A stretch of DNA of 8,109 nt, taken from Acidobacteriota bacterium (GTDB lineage Bacteria > Acidobacteriota > Terriglobia > UBA7540). Of this stretch, positions 6,209 to 8,109 are shown one piece after another; the first letter of the stretch is position 1; every line of letters begins with the position of its first letter. Below the pieces are notes generated by a model. It made no database searches and was not told the origin of the DNA. It saw only the letters and a program-made list of their open reading frames with translations. The position numbers and the translations under genes are program-made. Location: assembly GCA_021827245.1 (NCBI GenBank), contig JAKAWN010000233.1:2291-10399 (forward strand). Reading direction: 5' to 3'.

Positions 6209-7714
6209 CGCTGAAGGCAAGTTGGGGAATGAGCACCAACTCTTTGAGCTTCAGGGCGGCGGCGATGATTTCTTTGCCGAAGTGGGTGAGGTAATAGCGG
6301 TACGTGCGGCCCACTTTTTTGATGAATCCGTGGAGCCGCAGGCGTTTCAGCAGGCGCGACACTTGCCCGCCGCTGTTCTGGGGCAGGTGGTCGCGCAGGG
6401 TTCGGTTCTGTAGGCACGGATATTGAACTCGCCTCGGGCGAGAGCTTCGATCAGTTGCTGATCTTCTTCCGAGAAGAGGTTGAAACCCCGATAGGACCGC
6501 TCATGCTCGATCACGGTTTCCGACAGCTTGCGCAACTTCTCGACCCCGGTGCGGGGATCGGCGAGGGCCGAGATAAATTCCAAGTAGCGCCGGTTGGCGG
6601 CGCGCAGGGCCTCGCGCAAGGCGGGCAAGCTGTAGAGGGTCTTCTTCATGTGCGTCCATTTGGTGATGCGGGTTCCATCGCGCTGTTCCACCTCGCGGTA
6701 GTGCGGGAAAAAGGAGACGTCGTTGACGGTGGTCTCGATGCGCAGGATGAGGCCGAACTTGTCGTACATCTTCAAGCTCACGGGTCCCATGGTGTGTTTA
6801 ATCCGCGTCCCTTGGATGCGAAGGTCGAAGCGGTTTCCGATTTCGTCCTGATAGTTCCCGTGCAGCTTCTTACCCAAGAAGGTAGCCACGTGCTCGGGCT
6901 TGACGGCGTGGATGGCGGTGCGCGTCAGGTTCTCATAGAGGGTCTGCAAGTCCGCTTGGCGACGGAACACGATGTCCGTAGCATACTCGGTCTGATTCAG
7001 GCTCCAGTGGTAAGACACCCCCAAGCCGGCGATGACCGGACAGTAGCGCCGGGCGAACTCGTCCAGCTTGTGATGAATCTTCTCCACACGCCAGCCCTCG
7101 GCCAAACGCTGCGCCTGTTCCCAATCGGCGATCTGCGTGAAGGCGTTGTCGAGCAAGGTGTAGTCGAGGTGGCGTTGGCGCAATTGGGCGGCCAGCCAGT
7201 GATGGCCGTTGAGATAAACCTGCAGCCGAAAGGGGCACCAGGTCGGAACGCGGACGTAGCCCAAGCCCAATTCTTCGTCGAGGAAATAAAAGTAGTAGTG
7301 CAGACACTTGCCGTCGGCGGGCCGCAAGAAGGTCTTCCCGCTTTTCTTGGCGTGCCAAGGCTGGTAGCTGGCGCAAGGTTCCATGGCCGAGAAGATGCAT
7401 ACCAGGCCGGGATGGCGCCCGCGCTTCGCGAGGATTTCTTTCACCCGGGCTTCTTTGCGGAAATTCTTTTTGCGGATGAACAGGATCTCCAAACCCTGCT
7501 CGGCCGCCACTCGCTCGGCATTCTCGCGCAAGGCGTGGCGCAGCGGCTGAGCAAAGCGGGGGTAATCAAAAATCCGGATCTGCCGAGCCTTCAGGTATGC
7601 CGTCATGCCCTCGGCATAACAGAGGCCCGGCAACGTGCCTTGGATCAAGATGCGGTCGTAACACGAAAGCACGCCCGCCATTTCAGCAGCATGTCGCTCG
7701 GTCAACAGTTCCAT
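6198..7714 (-). pseudogene. Unnamed 505-residue element protein, one-base frameshift before its winged-helix-like C-terminus
   Basis: The start is ATG at 7714 (MELLTERHAAEM), with GGAAGGG just upstream; a GTG at 7726 is less likely. As it stands the frame ends at 6347, in a Cys-rich tail that looks out of frame. Adding one base near 6414 (CGT-GCC-TAC should be CGT-GGC-CTA) continues to TAA at 6198-6200 through NIRGLQNRTLRDHLP, GGQVSRLLKRLRLHGFI and VGRTYRYYLTHFGK, a winged-helix-like domain. Conserved-looking blocks are DRILIQGTLPGLCY (20-33), FSAMEPCASYQPWH (108-121), GKCLHYYFYFLDE (135-147), RVPTWCPFRLQVYLNGHHW (155-173) and GTRIKHTMG followed by KMYDKFGLILRIETT (315-329). Many near-identical proteins are annotated as hypothetical in environmental genomes (recollection, unverified). 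Position inside inverted repeats in an IS suggests a transposase or mobilisation role; no catalytic motif is proven. A sequencing error instead of a mutation is possible. Confidence 0.7.
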
Positions 7715-7764
7715 GGCCCTTCCCACTTTCCTGGGAGGAAGACATCATAGAGAACCTGCCGAGC

Positions 7765-7781
7765 CCGCGCAATAACTCAAC
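7765..7781. repeat. Right inverted repeat of the nested element
   Basis: Read on the minus strand it is GTTGAGTTATTGCGCGG, partner of 6192-6208. The TGA that now ends the IS4 transposase frame (7777-7779) lies within it, so the present C-terminus of that transposase is probably supplied by the inserted element. Confidence 0.6.
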
Positions 7782-8109
7782 CTGTTTGGCTCCGGCTACG
7801 CCGGGTTAGGGATGCGGAAAAGTCGATGCGGCGCGTCAGCCCCCGCTTGCAGAGCCGCAGTGGGTAGTTACTCATTTTGCGCTTTACTCCGCGAGGGTTG
7901 ATACGGTGGCGACTGGAACTGACGCGCTCCTGTAAAATCTCCTGGAGGATGGCCTCATGAAAGGCTCTTTTCCGCCGAGGGGGGAATAGCAGCATAGCGG
8001 GCCATGCGCCGTTGTACCACGCGCACGGCATGGAGGAAGGAGAGGTGGTCGGGGTCTTCGTCCGCCTCGAGTGCGGCCTCGTGCATGAGGCCGCGAATGG
8101 CAAAGTGAG
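7777..8109 (-). pseudogene. IS4-family transposase, C-terminal part, frameshifted and truncated by the window edge
   Basis: Two minus-strand frames join into the C-terminus of an IS4-type DDE transposase. From the edge, codons starting at 8107 read HFAIRGLMHEAALEADEDPD and LSFLHAVRVVQRRMARYAAIP. After a run of six C (7979-7984) the match shifts one frame to PPRRKRAFHEAILQEILQER, VSSSRHRINPRGVKRKMSNY and PLRLCKRGLTRRIDFSAS. Five C would keep one frame, so a single C has been gained (or misread). The last residues, SLTRRSRSQTG, are atypical and end at a TGA inside the inverted repeat of the neighbouring element; the probable original end is at 6157-6177. The catalytic DDE residues lie mostly upstream, outside the window. 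IS4 transposases catalyse cut-and-paste transposition. Mutation seems more likely than programmed frameshifting, because the shift comes so late in the protein. Confidence 0.82.

Larger units (their letters stand above)
6179..7812 (-). mobile_element. Candidate unnamed insertion element nested in an IS4-family IS
   Basis: About 1.6 kb containing a single protein gene. GTTGAGTTACGACGCGG (6192-6208) and the inverted GTTGAGTTATTGCGCGG (7765-7781) match at 14 of 17 positions and bracket the gene; the left copy contains its stop codon. Outside them, TGCG occurs at 6175-6178 and 7813-7816 and could be a 4-bp target duplication. Deleting 6179-7812 with one TGCG joins the flanks so that the IS4 transposase frame continues to a TAG. 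The right end also has a hairpin, CCGGC-TAC-GCCGG (7792-7804). If the 17-bp repeats are the true ends, the element is 6192-7781 instead. A short TGCG match could be chance, so the outer limits are tentative. Confidence 0.55.

Noticed and set aside
7715..7726. GTG start four codons upstream for the element protein
   Set aside because: The ATG at 7714 has a well-spaced purine-rich site (GGAAGGG), and the protein seems to begin naturally with MELLTERH.
6455..7750. 431-codon plus-strand open frame opposite the element protein
   Set aside because: It is antisense to a frame with much more protein-like conserved blocks; its long openness reflects GC-rich codon bias of the minus-strand gene.
1..8109. 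CRISPR array, tRNA genes or tandem repeats
   Set aside because: No regularly spaced repeats and no tRNA cloverleaf signature were seen on either strand.

Overview
The window looks like a chromosomal segment from a soil-type acidobacterium. The best taxonomic hint is a decayed copy of the TIGR03435 family, which is greatly expanded in Acidobacteriota. GC content is moderate to high, and the pseudogenes and insertion-sequence debris fit that kind of genome. This placement is an inference; there is no 16S gene or other decisive marker here.

Layout. Bases 1-222 hold at most the last 30 codons of an unidentified gene. At 223-976 (+) lies a TIGR03435 pseudogene with three frame changes and a nonsense codon. 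Bases 977-1664 have no secure gene, only a minus-strand frame broken by one TGA (1066-1623) and two hairpins. An intact NAD-type aldehyde dehydrogenase occupies 1665-3155 (-), with its upstream region at 3156-3453. A short minus-strand coding remnant (3454-3639), a cluster of hairpins (3644-3730) and a wrecked IS200/IS605 TnpA gene (3732-3970) follow. The RNase P RNA gene rnpB is at 4077-4609 (-), with a good sigma70-type promoter at 4617-4645. Diverging from it is a secreted or membrane-anchored HELTH zinc metallopeptidase (4720-6123, +).

The right-hand quarter is a nest of mobile elements. An IS4-family insertion sequence begins directly after the metallopeptidase stop codon, and its transposase C-terminus runs off the right edge (7777-8109, -). 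Its 3' end appears to be split by a second element of about 1.6 kb (roughly 6179-7812). That element encodes one 505-residue protein of a family I cannot name, with a winged-helix-like C-terminus reached only through a one-base frameshift. It has 17-bp subterminal inverted repeats (14 of 17 matching). Removing it, together with one copy of a 4-bp flanking repeat, rejoins the IS4 reading frame. This is the best candidate for something undescribed.

Functionally, only rnpB, the aldehyde dehydrogenase and the metallopeptidase look intact. They do not form an obvious pathway. Everything else is a remnant, and single-base indels are common in the remnants but absent from the two intact genes. The second most interesting point is rnpB, whose P15-P17 region carries a 111-nt stretch with an 11-bp perfect stem, making the RNA about 530 nt long.
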